From contig CP066225.1 of assembly GCA_016350165.1 (NCBI GenBank), forward strand, positions 2,604,001 through 2,668,000: a DNA stretch of 64,000 nucleotides, written 5' to 3'. Below, in pieces: positions 16,546 to 25,061 of this stretch. The notes beneath the pieces are model-generated. The model was not told the DNA's origin and made no database searches. It saw nothing but the letters and a program-made list of their open reading frames with translations. This DNA comes from Planctomycetota bacterium. Its GTDB lineage: Bacteria > Planctomycetota > Phycisphaerae > Phycisphaerales > Phycisphaeraceae. Both the position numbers and the translations under genes were made by a program. The first letter of the stretch is position 1. Every line of letters starts with the position of its first letter.

Positions 16546-17982
16546 TTATTTACGGTTGCGGCAGAGGAGGGCGAGTGATGAGAGTGAGAGAAATGCGATT
16601 GAGGCTGGTTCGGGAATGGCGAGTGATTCGTCTGAGTCATGAGTGAGGTTGTCGAGGTAGATGGTGCTGTTGTTTTCGCCGTAGAGTAGGATGGAGTCGA
16701 TGGAGAATGTTGTGTTGTTGACTTCACCGTTGCCGACGAAGTTGAGCCAATCGTTGTTGTTGTTGAGGTTCCATTCGTAGTAATGCCACTCGCCGTCGGC
16801 GATGACGTCTTTCTTAATTGATTTTTCGAGGTCTGAGCCTTCGTCGATAGCGATGGCTATCTGTTGATTAGCATCGGTGGTTTTAGCCCATACGCCGAGG
16901 AAACCTTCGGCAGTGTATTTTGTGTTGTTTGCTGATGAGCCTGCACCTGAGAGGAAGCGGCAGAGATAGCCTGAGTCGTCGTTGTTTTTGTTGAGTTCGA
17001 GTTTGACGGCAGCGTGGCCGACGGCGGAGTCATCGGTGATGATTTGGTAGTTGGATGAGCCTGAGAGATTGTGGTTTGAGCCTGAGAGAGTGAGTTTGGA
17101 GTAGAAGTTGCCGAGGTTGTTGTGTTCGAAGTTGGCGATTTCAGTGTATGTGTTGTCGATGTTTGCGTAGACGCCCATGTTAGCGCCGACGGCGCGGTAT
17201 TTTTGTGAAGGTGTGTTGACGTAGTGTGGGTTGCCGTTGTTCATGGTGAGTTGTGTTGATCCGCCGCCGTCGAGATTGATAGCCCATGTTGCGCCGAAGT
17301 TTTTCATAAGAGTGCCGAGGTGTGAGAGTTTGACGCCGTAAGATTGGTCGGATCGTCCGTCGACAGCCATGACGATGATTTTGTTATCGACTTCGTTGTA
17401 TCCGATGGATGTGCGCGGGTGGATACCGGATTCGGGGTCGCCAATGACGTTGCCGTTGTGGACGATTGTTGCGGATCCGGTGACGGCGTTGTAGTAGTCG
17501 AAGGTATTCTTGCCTTTTTCGGTGACGAGTTCGACTTTGTTATCTTCGGTGATGTTGATGGCGGGCCAAATGGTGAATGGGAAGGTTGTGCCCCATGGCG
17601 AGATGAGTTTGCCGTTGGAAGCGAGGACGCCGTGGTTGTTGTTGCCGCCGGAGCCTTCTTCTGTGTAGAAGTATGATGTGTTGAATGCGATTTGCGCGTT
17701 GGCTTGATTCATGAAGTTGAGTGTTGTTTGGCGATCGGTTTCGCCTGGTCCCCAGAGATTGTCGGGTGTTGAGGTGAATGAGATACCTTGTGCGTCGAGA
17801 TCAATTTCGAATACATCGACGGAGAGGTGGCTGGTGTGCCAACCGAGTATTGGGTGTACGTCTTTTTCGCGTAGTTTGCTGTAGGTGACGCCTTCGAATG
17901 GGTTGCTGGTTTCCCATGCTTGTGAGGATGTGGTGGGGTAGAGAAGTGCGGCTGTGAGGAGTAGGTAGGTAGATTTGTGCAT
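16546..17982 (-). CDS. phosphodiester glycosidase (NAGPA-like) with PEP-CTERM
   Basis: The start at 17982 (MHKSTYLLLTAALLYP) gives a signal peptide and has AAAGG upstream; the longer frame to 18066 is not needed. The central domain shows the NAGPA/DUF2233 signatures: NTSYF, HPRTSIG, VMAVDGRS and INLDGGGSTQL. These enzymes cleave sugar-phosphodiester bonds, as in the human uncovering enzyme. A second beta-rich domain (about 290-440) resembles a carbohydrate-binding or LamG-like module. The C-terminus is a PEP-CTERM signal (IPEPASIAFLSLSSLALL, then basic residues), so it should be exported and processed by an exosortase, which is not encoded here. Confidence 0.85.
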   Translation of the reverse strand: MHKSTYLLLTAALLYPTTSSQAWETSNPFEGVTYSKLREKDVHPILGWHTSHLSVDVFEIDLDAQGISFTSTPDNLWGPGETDRQTTLNFMNQANAQIAFNTSYFYTEEGSGGNNNHGVLASNGKLISPWGTTFPFTIWPAINITEDNKVELVTEKGKNTFDYYNAVTGSATIVHNGNVIGDPESGIHPRTSIGYNEVDNKIIVMAVDGRSDQSYGVKLSHLGTLMKNFGATWAINLDGGGSTQLTMNNGNPHYVNTPSQKYRAVGANMGVYANIDNTYTEIANFEHNNLGNFYSKLTLSGSNHNLSGSSNYQIITDDSAVGHAAVKLELNKNNDDSGYLCRFLSGAGSSANNTKYTAEGFLGVWAKTTDANQQIAIAIDEGSDLEKSIKKDVIADGEWHYYEWNLNNNNDWLNFVGNGEVNNTTFSIDSILLYGENNSTIYLDNLTHDSDESLAIPEPASIAFLSLSSLALLCRNRK

Positions 17983-18382
17983 TGGTCTGCCTTTTCTTTT
18001 CCTGTTGCTCGGTTGTGATGCGGTGAGGGCACGTATATAGACAACGTGGTAAAACGTTGGGTGCATTGTGTCTGGTTGTCGGATTGAGTTTGTAGGAGAG
18101 CAGTTGTGTGATTCACGTTGCTGAACTGCTAGTTATATAACTTTACAAGAATGTGAGCGATAGACAATAAAATATTGTGTCGATTGGGTGACAAATTTTG
18201 TGTTAGGATATGAGATGTGAAAATAGGGGAGAAATAGGTGGGTGATATTGTTAGACATTGAGATAATGTTGTGATTTGATATGACAAATCATGGGGAGAG
18301 TTTGTAGGATGTGGGGTTAATGTTGTATGCGGTTGGACGTGGGCAGAGTAAAAATATTTTATAGATGTATCGGGAGTGTCGA
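17983..18382. other. divergent intergenic region
   Basis: About 400 bp between the divergent phosphodiester glycosidase and large secreted protein genes. It must contain both promoters. I see an AT-rich stretch around 18160-18180 with a short inverted repeat (CAATAAAATATTG) but no clear RNA gene. Confidence 0.4.
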
Positions 18383-20566
18383 ATGAGTTTGCGAAGTCAC
18401 ATGAAGTTTTGGGTGATGGCGATGTTGTTGTGTGTGTGTAGCGGGGTTTGGGGTGAGGTGATGACGGTGAAGTTTGATGTGGTTGATATGAAGACGAAAG
18501 ATGCTGTGAACGATTTTGAAGTGCAGTATATGAAGTCGACTGACAAATCTCGAACATGGCGGAGAGTATATCGCAACAAGGTTCGATGGTTGGAAGACGA
18601 GGGGCATTTTGAGGTTGATTACGATTACAATAAGAAACGTAAAGAGAAGGTCATTATGCGCGTGGTTGCGGATGGTTTTCAGGTTGGGAAGAGGCAAACG
18701 ATTATGGCGGGGGTAGCTCTGAAACGTGTAAGGACGTTTCGGTTGCGTAGCTTGGGTAATGAGTTGATGCGCGAGTATGACGGGAAGAAGCCTGCGTTAT
18801 TGGGGCAGGTTGTTGATAATGTAACGGGTGAGCATATTAAGCAGTTTACGGTTCGTGTAGCTCTGCTTCGTGATTTTAATAAGAATGCGAAGGAGCTTAG
18901 TTATGTTGGCAGATCAGAACTTAGCTATAAGTATGATGTTGAGACGGGAGAGTTTTTTGCGGTGGCTTCAAAAGCGACTGATGAAAACTATGTGAGGTTT
19001 CAGGTTAGTGCGAAGGGGTATAAGCCACGTGAGTATCGTGTGAGCAAGAGGGGTGGTGGATTTTCACGATTTACGTTCCGATTGGATAAGCAAGATGATG
19101 AGTTTTTATCTGATGTGGATGTTGTGGACGGATATATGAGGGCACATATTACGGATGCTGAAAGTGGGGAGCCAATAAATGATGCGAAGATATTTAGGCT
19201 TTTTAATTATGCTTCTTCAATTATTGAGCGTGATATTAAACGTGGGTATATAGATTGTAATCAATGGCCATCAATGCTGAAAAAAGGGGGAGATGGTGAG
19301 TACTTGCATTTGGGTATTAATAATGATCAGACATTCATTGTTGTGGTGGAGGGGTATGAGCCGTTCACGATCCTGCTGTCAAATATATCTGATGAAAAGT
19401 ATATCAAATACAATTATGACAAGATTGTTAAGTTTGCGGGTTATGGTGTAACGCTTGATGTAAAGATGAAGAAGGTTGGTAAATATGAGGGGTTTGTGGT
19501 TGATGAGCATGATGTTGTTGCTGCTGGCGCGAAAGTTTATGTTCTTGATAACAGTAAAGACATTGAAATTACCTATGAAAAAGAGGCTTATACAATCAGC
19601 GACTACATTGAAATGGTAGAGACTGATAGCAATGGGCGATTTGTTGTTAATAAACGTAAAGGTAATGAGAGTTTTTACATTGTGCATGATAAGGGGGTGG
19701 CATTTGTTAATTTGAAGCGGCAGAAGGCAAAAGAGGCATGTAAGCTTTTGCCGTGGATGGGCGGTAAGATTGATGTTGTGGGTTATGACATAAAAGGGAA
19801 ATCAGGGTACATCCAGCGCGAAGATGTATTTCAAGTGAAGGATCTTTTGAATGATAAAGAAACGGATATTACGTTCAAAGAAAAGATCGCGATTCGTGAA
19901 GATGGGGCTTTAGAGCGATTGCCAATGCGGAGTATGTTTTTTGGTAATTGGTTTAATCTGACGATGAATGTTGATGATGTGACTGGCCAAAAGAGTAAGC
20001 AGTACGTTGGTCGGTATAAAATGAGTGAGAATGCGAGGAATATAGCACAGGCTGATCCTTGGGGTACTCATATAACCTATGGACAGATCAATGGGGTTGC
20101 TGATATGGAAGAAGGGCGAGCGTGGACAAAAGTAGAATGTCAGGTTATTAAGCAGTCTCTTGCTGAGAAAGTGATTGAATCGTATCTATCGCCTAAGGAT
20201 TTAGCGTCATTGCGTGAGTTGCATGACCAAGGTGAGTTTGAAGAGTTGTTGTTAGAACATAGTAAGTTGATCTGGGGTGAACGATTCGATCCGAAGGTAA
20301 CACGTTTGCTTAATGCAGAACAGAAATATGATGAAGATATTTTGCAATATGTGGTTAAGCCAGATGGTGGATTTGAGTTGTATCGTTTGAGTCCGGGGAA
20401 ATATCGTTTGTTGATTAATTTGGAGAATGAAGCTGGTGAGGATTGGTATGTTGATGAAATGATTGAAGTGCCTGAAGGTGCGAAGTATAGCAATAGGTTT
20501 GATGCTGGGGAGTTTGAGATTAAGCGTAGGGAAGAAGAAAGTGGTGTGATTGAAGATGCTGCTTAA
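18383..20566 (+). CDS. large secreted protein with carboxypeptidase-regulatory-like repeats
   Basis: The ATG at 18383 is chosen because GGGAG lies six bases upstream. A signal peptide follows (MKFWVMAMLLCVCSGVWG). The 700-residue mature part holds several units that begin like CarboxypepD_reg or Cna-B-type beta-sandwiches: FDVVDMKTKDAVNDFEVQY, LLGQVVDNVTGEHIKQFTVR, AHITDAESGEPINDAKIF and YEGFVVDEHDVVAAGAKVYV. The last third (about 560-720) lacks that pattern. I recognise no enzyme motif. It may be a surface or adhesion protein. It is divergent from a PEP-CTERM enzyme but carries no PEP-CTERM signal itself. Confidence 0.6.
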   Translation: MSLRSHMKFWVMAMLLCVCSGVWGEVMTVKFDVVDMKTKDAVNDFEVQYMKSTDKSRTWRRVYRNKVRWLEDEGHFEVDYDYNKKRKEKVIMRVVADGFQVGKRQTIMAGVALKRVRTFRLRSLGNELMREYDGKKPALLGQVVDNVTGEHIKQFTVRVALLRDFNKNAKELSYVGRSELSYKYDVETGEFFAVASKATDENYVRFQVSAKGYKPREYRVSKRGGGFSRFTFRLDKQDDEFLSDVDVVDGYMRAHITDAESGEPINDAKIFRLFNYASSIIERDIKRGYIDCNQWPSMLKKGGDGEYLHLGINNDQTFIVVVEGYEPFTILLSNISDEKYIKYNYDKIVKFAGYGVTLDVKMKKVGKYEGFVVDEHDVVAAGAKVYVLDNSKDIEITYEKEAYTISDYIEMVETDSNGRFVVNKRKGNESFYIVHDKGVAFVNLKRQKAKEACKLLPWMGGKIDVVGYDIKGKSGYIQREDVFQVKDLLNDKETDITFKEKIAIREDGALERLPMRSMFFGNWFNLTMNVDDVTGQKSKQYVGRYKMSENARNIAQADPWGTHITYGQINGVADMEEGRAWTKVECQVIKQSLAEKVIESYLSPKDLASLRELHDQGEFEELLLEHSKLIWGERFDPKVTRLLNAEQKYDEDILQYVVKPDGGFELYRLSPGKYRLLINLENEAGEDWYVDEMIEVPEGAKYSNRFDAGEFEIKRREEESGVIEDAA

Positions 20567-20588
20567 GTCAATAAAGATTGGTTTTCAG

Positions 20589-20618
20589 AAGCACGTACGA
20601 TGAGTGTGTGCTTTTTTT
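20589..20618 (+). terminator. intrinsic terminator
   Basis: AAGCAC/GTGCTT with a T tract of seven, 22 bp after the stop of the large secreted protein. Confidence 0.7.
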
Positions 20619-20990
20619 ATGTGTGTTAAATTGCGGTTTTTATGGTTTGAAGAGTGAGAAGATAGGTAGGATGTATTGGCTGTGGTTGAGAGTTGGCTGA
20701 AGAAATGCTGAATATACTTAGAAAAATAGGTTGAAATGATCAATGAGTGAGGTAACCTTGTAGATGTGGAGTGAGAAAGATACCACGTTGATCGGAATGG
20801 CTTGGATTTGCTTGTAGGAAGCGTTGGTTCAAGTGGCGACTGATACTTGCGGATGAATGTGGCCCCTCCATTAAGTATCGCCTTAAGACAATTTGAGAAG
20901 TTAAGACTGGACGTTGTTCTGGTTTTTATGTCTGTGTTTATACATGCTGTTGTGTAGACGATGTTTGTATTTATTGATTTAGGAGAAGAA
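20619..20990. other. leader region of PEP-CTERM gene with candidate hairpin
   Basis: About 370 bp without a gene. A long-range stem at 20835-20882 (GGC..GATACTT pairing with AAGTATC-GCC) encloses about 24 nt and lies about 110 bp before the start codon. It could be a structured 5' leader or a small RNA. Confidence 0.35.
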
Positions 20991-21734
20991 ATGATGAAGG
21001 CGAAGTTAATGTTAATGTGTGCTGCGGCACTTGTTGGTGGTTCAGTTGCTAGCGCTGCGGTTGTGCCGATTGATGTGGATTTGGAAGCAGAGTTGTATGG
21101 CGATCCCGGTGTGCAGGTGAATATGACAGATGGTGCTGGTTTTTCAGGCTCAAGCTGGCATGTGAATATTCCTGCTGGCGTTAATAAGCTGTTTAAATGG
21201 GTTGCTTGGACACCTGAAGGTGGACCTTTGGCGGGTTACAATGTTGGTGATATTGAAAACATCTCGTATTACACGAAAGATGGTAATGTGAGTGATGCAA
21301 AGGATTGGTACCTGCAGATTTATACATTGGAAACCGGTAGTGGTGATGCATCAAGTTGGTTTAAGAATCGTTTGACAACTGAGCCAGGGTATTTGAGCCA
21401 GGCGAATGCTGGTGATACAGATGATACTTGGGTGAAGTGGGATACTTCGAGTGCTGACGCTAATACGAAGTTGAAATTCTACTCACAGGCAAGTAATCCT
21501 GCGAGTGCTTTGGACTTTGATGCGTTGAAGGTGGCTCATGGTGGTGAAGCGATCAAGGGTTTGGCGATTAACTCAGGTGATACTGGTGGTGGCTGGGCTT
21601 ATGAAGGTTCTATCTCATCATTAGAAGTTGCGATGAATGATGGTACAGTTTATCAGTACAGCTTTGTTCCTGAGCCAGCATCAATCGCATTGCTTGGTTT
21701 GGGTGGCTTGGCGCTGCTGAGACGTCGTAAGTAA
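20991..21734 (+). CDS. PEP-CTERM protein of unknown function
   Basis: The start at 20991 has AGGAGA just upstream and gives a signal peptide (MMKAKLMLMCAAALVGGSVA). The mature protein of about 225 residues is beta-rich and looks like a jelly-roll or carbohydrate-binding-type domain, but no family is recognised. The C-terminus is a textbook PEP-CTERM signal (VPEPASIALLGLGGLALL followed by basic residues). Such proteins are exported and processed by exosortase, often near exopolysaccharide. Confidence 0.85.
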   Translation: MMKAKLMLMCAAALVGGSVASAAVVPIDVDLEAELYGDPGVQVNMTDGAGFSGSSWHVNIPAGVNKLFKWVAWTPEGGPLAGYNVGDIENISYYTKDGNVSDAKDWYLQIYTLETGSGDASSWFKNRLTTEPGYLSQANAGDTDDTWVKWDTSSADANTKLKFYSQASNPASALDFDALKVAHGGEAIKGLAINSGDTGGGWAYEGSISSLEVAMNDGTVYQYSFVPEPASIALLGLGGLALLRRRK

Positions 21735-21764
21735 TTTGTGAAGTTAATTGAATAAGAAATGATG

Positions 21765-21792
21765 CAAGCAGTCGATGTGAGTCGGCTGCTTG
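21765..21792 (+). terminator. hairpin after PEP-CTERM gene
   Basis: CAAGCAG/CTGCTTG with additional CGA/TCG pairs. It is followed only by TTCT, so terminator strength is uncertain. Confidence 0.5.
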
Positions 21793-21825
21793 TTCTATGC
21801 GCTGAATAGTTGTGAGTGGAAAAGA

Positions 21826-21854
21826 AAAAGCCGACGTTGGGAGACGTCGGCTTT
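21826..21854 (-). terminator. intrinsic terminator of SEC-C gene
   Basis: A perfect 8-bp stem GCCGACGT/ACGTCGGC extended by A-T pairs. On the minus strand it is followed by TTTTTCTTTT. Confidence 0.8.
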
Positions 21855-21884
21855 GTTGGTTTTATCGTGAATATGAATCGCGAT

Positions 21885-22067
21885 TTATGCCGTCAAAAGT
21901 TGCCTGTTTTGAGGCAACATTTTTTGAAAGCGTTTGTTTGAGCCGCAAGGGCAGGGGTCGTTTCGTCCGAGTTTCTCTTCGAGAAGTTTGTGGGAGTGGA
22001 CGATTCGGATACCGCGTTTAACGTTGGTTTCTGAAGGGAAACCTCGTTTGCGTTTGCTCATCGGCAA
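21885..22067 (-). CDS. small SEC-C motif protein, apparently frameshifted
   Basis: A product of 60 residues with a basic N-terminus and [17 protein letters not shown], the start of the SEC-C zinc motif (CxC-x8-CC or CH). The second metal pair is missing in this frame (KMLPQ). Removing one base of the six-T run at 21920-21925 restores KCCLKTGNF with a stop at 21893, the expected ending. A hairpin (GTTGCCT/AGGCAAC) lies directly downstream of the A run on the coding strand. This is either a genuine frameshift, a sequencing error in the homopolymer, or a slippage site. Confidence 0.7.
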   Translation of the reverse strand: MPMSKRKRGFPSETNVKRGIRIVHSHKLLEEKLGRNDPCPCGSNKRFQKMLPQNRQLLTA

Positions 22068-22170
22068 GTTAAAAGTTGTCCTTGCGGTATTTGTTGTTTG
22101 CCATGGTACACCTCCGTGGTAGGGGGTTGAGTATTAAAGTACTTCAGCTAAGAAATATAAGCTTAGTTTA

Positions 22171-22440
22171 CTATAAATTTTGGTCGAAGTCAGATTGTGG
22201 TGTAGAGGGGGTTGCTGTTTGCTTGGCGATTTTGTTTTGCAATTCGTTTGTGAGTTTCCAGTATTTGATGAGGCATACGCACATAGCAAAGCCTGGGAAG
22301 AATGGAATGACGCCTAGAAGAGGAGGGAGTGTGAAGTGGGCGTTGCAGCCGAGGATGAGTCCGAGTGCGCCGAGAATCATGAGGATGGCGCCGAGAGGAA
22401 TTGCGATGACGATACATAATTTGTCGAATACATTGGCCAT
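22171..22440 (-). CDS. small membrane protein
   Basis: The ATG at 22440 (MANVFDKLCIVIAIPLGAIL) has GGAGG upstream; the longer frame to 22533 is not needed. The 89-residue product has two membrane helices (about 7-27 and 40-56) and a polar C-terminal tail. No family is recognised. It is downstream of another leftward gene of unknown function (22484-22906). Confidence 0.65.
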   Translation of the reverse strand: MANVFDKLCIVIAIPLGAILMILGALGLILGCNAHFTLPPLLGVIPFFPGFAMCVCLIKYWKLTNELQNKIAKQTATPSTPQSDFDQNL

Positions 22441-22483
22441 GGTTTTGCCTCCGTTTAATGTTTGAAACATGCTCTTTGTTTGA

Positions 22484-22906
22484 TTATGGTTCATCCCCGA
22501 CCCATGTATATCCAGCTGTAAATCCCGCATCATCTTTAGTAAAAGTACGCTTGTCTGTGATTAACACATCTTTTAATAAGCAACCAAGATCTTTGGCGGC
22601 ATCTTTCATTGCTGCTTCATGTTCCTTTTTGAACATATTTGCATGTTTTTCATATAGATGAATTAGCGGTGTACCATTCCATTCAAAATTTTCGCCACCA
22701 AAAAGATCTCTTACTGAAAACTGCTCATTTTTGCGATTTTTTACCCAGCAATAAACAGCGCCTTGTATAAAAGCTTTTATTTGCACAATTACTTCGGGAT
22801 TTAAGTGATTAACTTTTCTGTTAGAAGATTTTGGTTGCAGCACTGGATAAATCCTTGCGGGTACCATCTTGAATAAAATTAAACTACAGCTTTTTGTCAT
22901 CAGCAT
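22484..22906 (-). CDS. hypothetical protein
   Basis: A product of up to 140 residues; an internal ATG at 22867 (MVPARIYP) is an equally possible start because neither has a strong ribosome-binding site. The core (LNPEVIVQIKAFIQGAVYCW through KHANMFKKEHEAAMKDAAKD) looks like a compact, mostly helical domain with many charged residues. I do not recognise it. It ends 43 bp before the small membrane protein gene and may be in the same transcript. Confidence 0.5.
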   Translation of the reverse strand: MLMTKSCSLILFKMVPARIYPVLQPKSSNRKVNHLNPEVIVQIKAFIQGAVYCWVKNRKNEQFSVRDLFGGENFEWNGTPLIHLYEKHANMFKKEHEAAMKDAAKDLGCLLKDVLITDKRTFTKDDAGFTAGYTWVGDEP

Positions 22907-22979
22907 ATAGTTAGGTGTAAATAAGCAGAGTCATGATTTTGGCGAAGAATCTGAGATGAGTGGACATGGCTCGGAATAT

Positions 22980-23010
22980 AAAAAAAGGCAGTTACTTGCG
23001 TAACTGCCTT
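22980..23010 (-). terminator. intrinsic terminator of tRNA-Asn
   Basis: A perfect 9-bp stem GGCAGTTAC/GTAACTGCC with a 4-nt loop. On the minus strand it is followed by a T run. Confidence 0.85.
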
Positions 23011-23022
23011 TTAAACTTGAAG

Positions 23023-23095
23023 CTCTCCCGGCTGGACTCGAACCAGCAACCTAGCGGTTAACAGCCGCTCGCTCTACCAATTGAGCTACAGGAGA
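23023..23095 (-). tRNA. tRNA-Asn (GTT)
   Basis: Read on the minus strand, the sequence folds into a complete cloverleaf. Its parts are acceptor TCTCCTG with CGGGAGA, a D-arm with TAGCTCAATTGGTAGAGC, an anticodon loop TGTTAAC (anticodon GTT) and a T-arm with GGTTCGAGTCC. The discriminator base is G, as expected for tRNA-Asn. CCA is not encoded. It has its own downstream terminator. Confidence 0.95.
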
Positions 23096-23805
23096 TCCCA
23101 TTGGGGCTTGGAATTTTAGCAGATTCGTTGTGTGAAGCAAACGGTGAAAAAGGAGGGGAGGTGGTGCGTTTGGAATCGGTTGGTGGGATAGAAGTTGAGT
23201 GAATCGAGGTGGCTAATTGAGGTCATGGTGTAAGTGTATAACCTTATATTATTTAAATATTTACGGTTTGAGTGGGTTGAAGGGGTTATTGCTGTGATTT
23301 CGAGTGAAGGCCGTGCATGATGCTGTTATGGATTGGAGTATGTCTTGATAACGTGTGGAAATACGGGGATTTAGGTGTTTGGGTGGTTTTGTGGTGATGT
23401 AGAGATGATCGTGGGGAATGTGTGGGGAAGGATTCTGGGGAAGTATGAAGTGGTTGGTTTGAATAATATGTAAGTTCATTAATATTATATGTTTATGGTA
23501 ATTATTGGTTTGGATGGTGAGGGGGTGATTTCGAAGTGAGGGGGGAGGGGTGATATACTTGGTATAGGCGTGGGGAACGAGGGGATTTGGAGGTTGGAAT
23601 GGTCTATCCTTTGGCTGAAAATTTCAGTATTTCGACAAGCTGGCAGTATAGGCTGGCATATTGTTGTTGTGATGGGGAAGAGGATGGCTATTTTAGATGT
23701 TAAGTCTGTCGGGGAGGGTGGGATATTTGAAATTGAGGGTGTGGGATGGCGTGTGTTGGGGCGTGGTGAAAGCTGCCCGAATCAGTACAACATAAGGGTT
23801 TGAAG
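23096..23805. other. gap upstream of conserved planctomycete gene
   Basis: About 710 bp with no credible gene. Two short open frames (23261-23479 minus, 23570-23803 plus) have biased, unstructured translations and no ribosome-binding site. The plus strand is G- and T-rich like the surrounding 20 kb. No RNA or repeat stands out. Confidence 0.45.
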
Positions 23806-24591
23806 ATGGCTACAAGTTTTGGTGCTCTGTGCACTGATTTTTATATCAATCAGAAGTTGGCGATGAAATTGGATTTGCCACGGGATCGTGAGACGGTGCT
23901 TCATTTTTTTGATCGCATGAAGCGGTCATTGCCAGAGATGAAGAAGTTTCGTCGTTACGAAGGAGAGCTTGCGCTTGAGAGTGCGAGGCTTGATGCGCGG
24001 TACAAGTGGTTGGCATTATGCAAGAATCACATTCGCGCGGGGCAGGTGAATCCTGAGACGATGAAAGAAGCTCAGGAATATCATAAGTTGATTATGGAGC
24101 TTAGTCCGCACTTTTTGACGTTGAGTCCTTTAGATATAGATTATTTAGAGGTGCTGTTCGGTTTTGATATGGAGTGCGATCGTAATCATGATGATGTGAT
24201 TTATGAAGCGTTGTTTGGTGGTTCGCCATTAGCGGAGCTGTTGGATGGTGAACAAGGGAAGGTGATGGATGTGCAGCCAGCGATTGGTGGGACGTTGAAT
24301 GCACGTGGTGATTTGCAGGTTTATTATGAAGTGAAGAGTCGTCAGAAAAGTCGAAGGGGATCAAGCAAGGCGTTTCGTGATCAGCCTTTGAGTGTGTTTT
24401 TGACGATGCGTAAGTATGGACCTGTTGAGGATATTCGCGATTTGGGCAAAGTGTTTGGTGAGTTGTGTGGTTATGCTGAGCAGTTGGCGATGGATAAGTT
24501 GGTGCCACACATTTTGCAGCCGATTAGTCAGCACATTATGTCGGGTGGTGACTCGGGAGGAGATCTTGGTGGTGGTGGGATGTACTCCTGA
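23806..24591 (+). CDS. conserved planctomycete protein of unknown function
   Basis: The ATG at 23806 (MATSFGALCTDFYINQKLAM) is chosen because AAGGG lies upstream; an in-frame TTG at 23800 is weaker. The 261-residue product is hydrophilic. Residues about 30-65 (RETVLHFFDRMKRSLPEMKK, then FRRYEGELALES) and about 105-115 (LSPLDIDYLEVLFGFDME) match a pattern I associate with an uncharacterised family found in Planctomycetota. The C-terminus is Gly-rich (GGDSGGDLGGGG). No membrane segment or catalytic motif is visible. Confidence 0.75.
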   Translation: MATSFGALCTDFYINQKLAMKLDLPRDRETVLHFFDRMKRSLPEMKKFRRYEGELALESARLDARYKWLALCKNHIRAGQVNPETMKEAQEYHKLIMELSPHFLTLSPLDIDYLEVLFGFDMECDRNHDDVIYEALFGGSPLAELLDGEQGKVMDVQPAIGGTLNARGDLQVYYEVKSRQKSRRGSSKAFRDQPLSVFLTMRKYGPVEDIRDLGKVFGELCGYAEQLAMDKLVPHILQPISQHIMSGGDSGGDLGGGGMYS

Positions 24592-24592
24592 C

Positions 24593-24622
24593 GAAATGAA
24601 ATGAAATGAATGAGAATGAATG
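24593..24622 (+). repeat. ATGAA/GAATGAAT simple repeat
   Basis: A short run of imperfect ATGAA units lies between the stop codon and the terminator. Confidence 0.5.
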
Positions 24623-24652
24623 AAGGCCTACTCTTTGGAGTGGGCCTTTTTT
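24623..24652 (+). terminator. intrinsic terminator
   Basis: An 11-bp stem (AAGGCCTACTC/GAGTGGGCCTT, with one G-T pair) with loop TTTG and a trailing T run. Confidence 0.85.
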
Positions 24653-24734
24653 GTGCTGTGATTGGGCATATGAGCAGGTGTTTTGCGTGGTTTTGGGGGG
24701 ATGGGGTCATAAAATCCTTGCATGTGGTTAAAGT

Positions 24735-24753
24735 TTGTGCAACAATTGCTCAA
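24735..24753. promoter_or_regulatory. candidate LacI-type operator
   Basis: TTGTGCAA-CAA-TTGCTCAA is an inverted repeat (TTGxGCAA-N3-TTGCxCAA). It lies about 310 bp upstream of the first glycosidase gene. The form resembles sites of LacI-family sugar regulators, but no such regulator is in the window. Confidence 0.4.
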
Positions 24754-24772
24754 AGTGTTAAGGGGGGGTGAG

Positions 24773-24790
24773 CATTCATGAGAATGAATG
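24773..24790. promoter_or_regulatory. inverted repeat upstream of glycosidase pair
   Basis: CATTCAT-GAGA-ATGAATG, perfect 7-bp arms, about 270 bp before the first glycosidase start codon. Confidence 0.35.
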
Positions 24791-25061
24791 TGGTATCAAA
24801 GAGTCGGGTGAACAGTTGTGCTTGAGAGAATCTGTTCCTGCTTAAAAGGTTGATCGATGCGGCTCGGCTGGGTGGCTGAGCTGCTAGAAAGCAGTGCGTG
24901 AAAGGCAGACATTTTTGAGCATGCTGAGAGTTGGCGGAAGTTAAGGTGGCGGGTTTCGGGGATGTGATGTGTAGGTAGAGAGAGGGCTGTTGTTCTGTGT
25001 GAAGTGTTCATGCAGGGCTGTTCTGTTGTTGCAATGAATTTTCTGGTGTGAGGATTGGCTG

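Larger units (their letters stand above)
24653..25061. other. regulatory gap upstream of glycosidase pair
   Basis: About 410 bp without a gene. It holds two inverted repeats annotated separately (24735-24753 and 24773-24790) and otherwise no clear structure. Confidence 0.5.

Noticed and set aside
23570-23803. 77-residue ORF upstream of the conserved planctomycete gene
   Set aside because: The composition is like the surrounding spacer, and it has no recognisable domain or ribosome-binding site.
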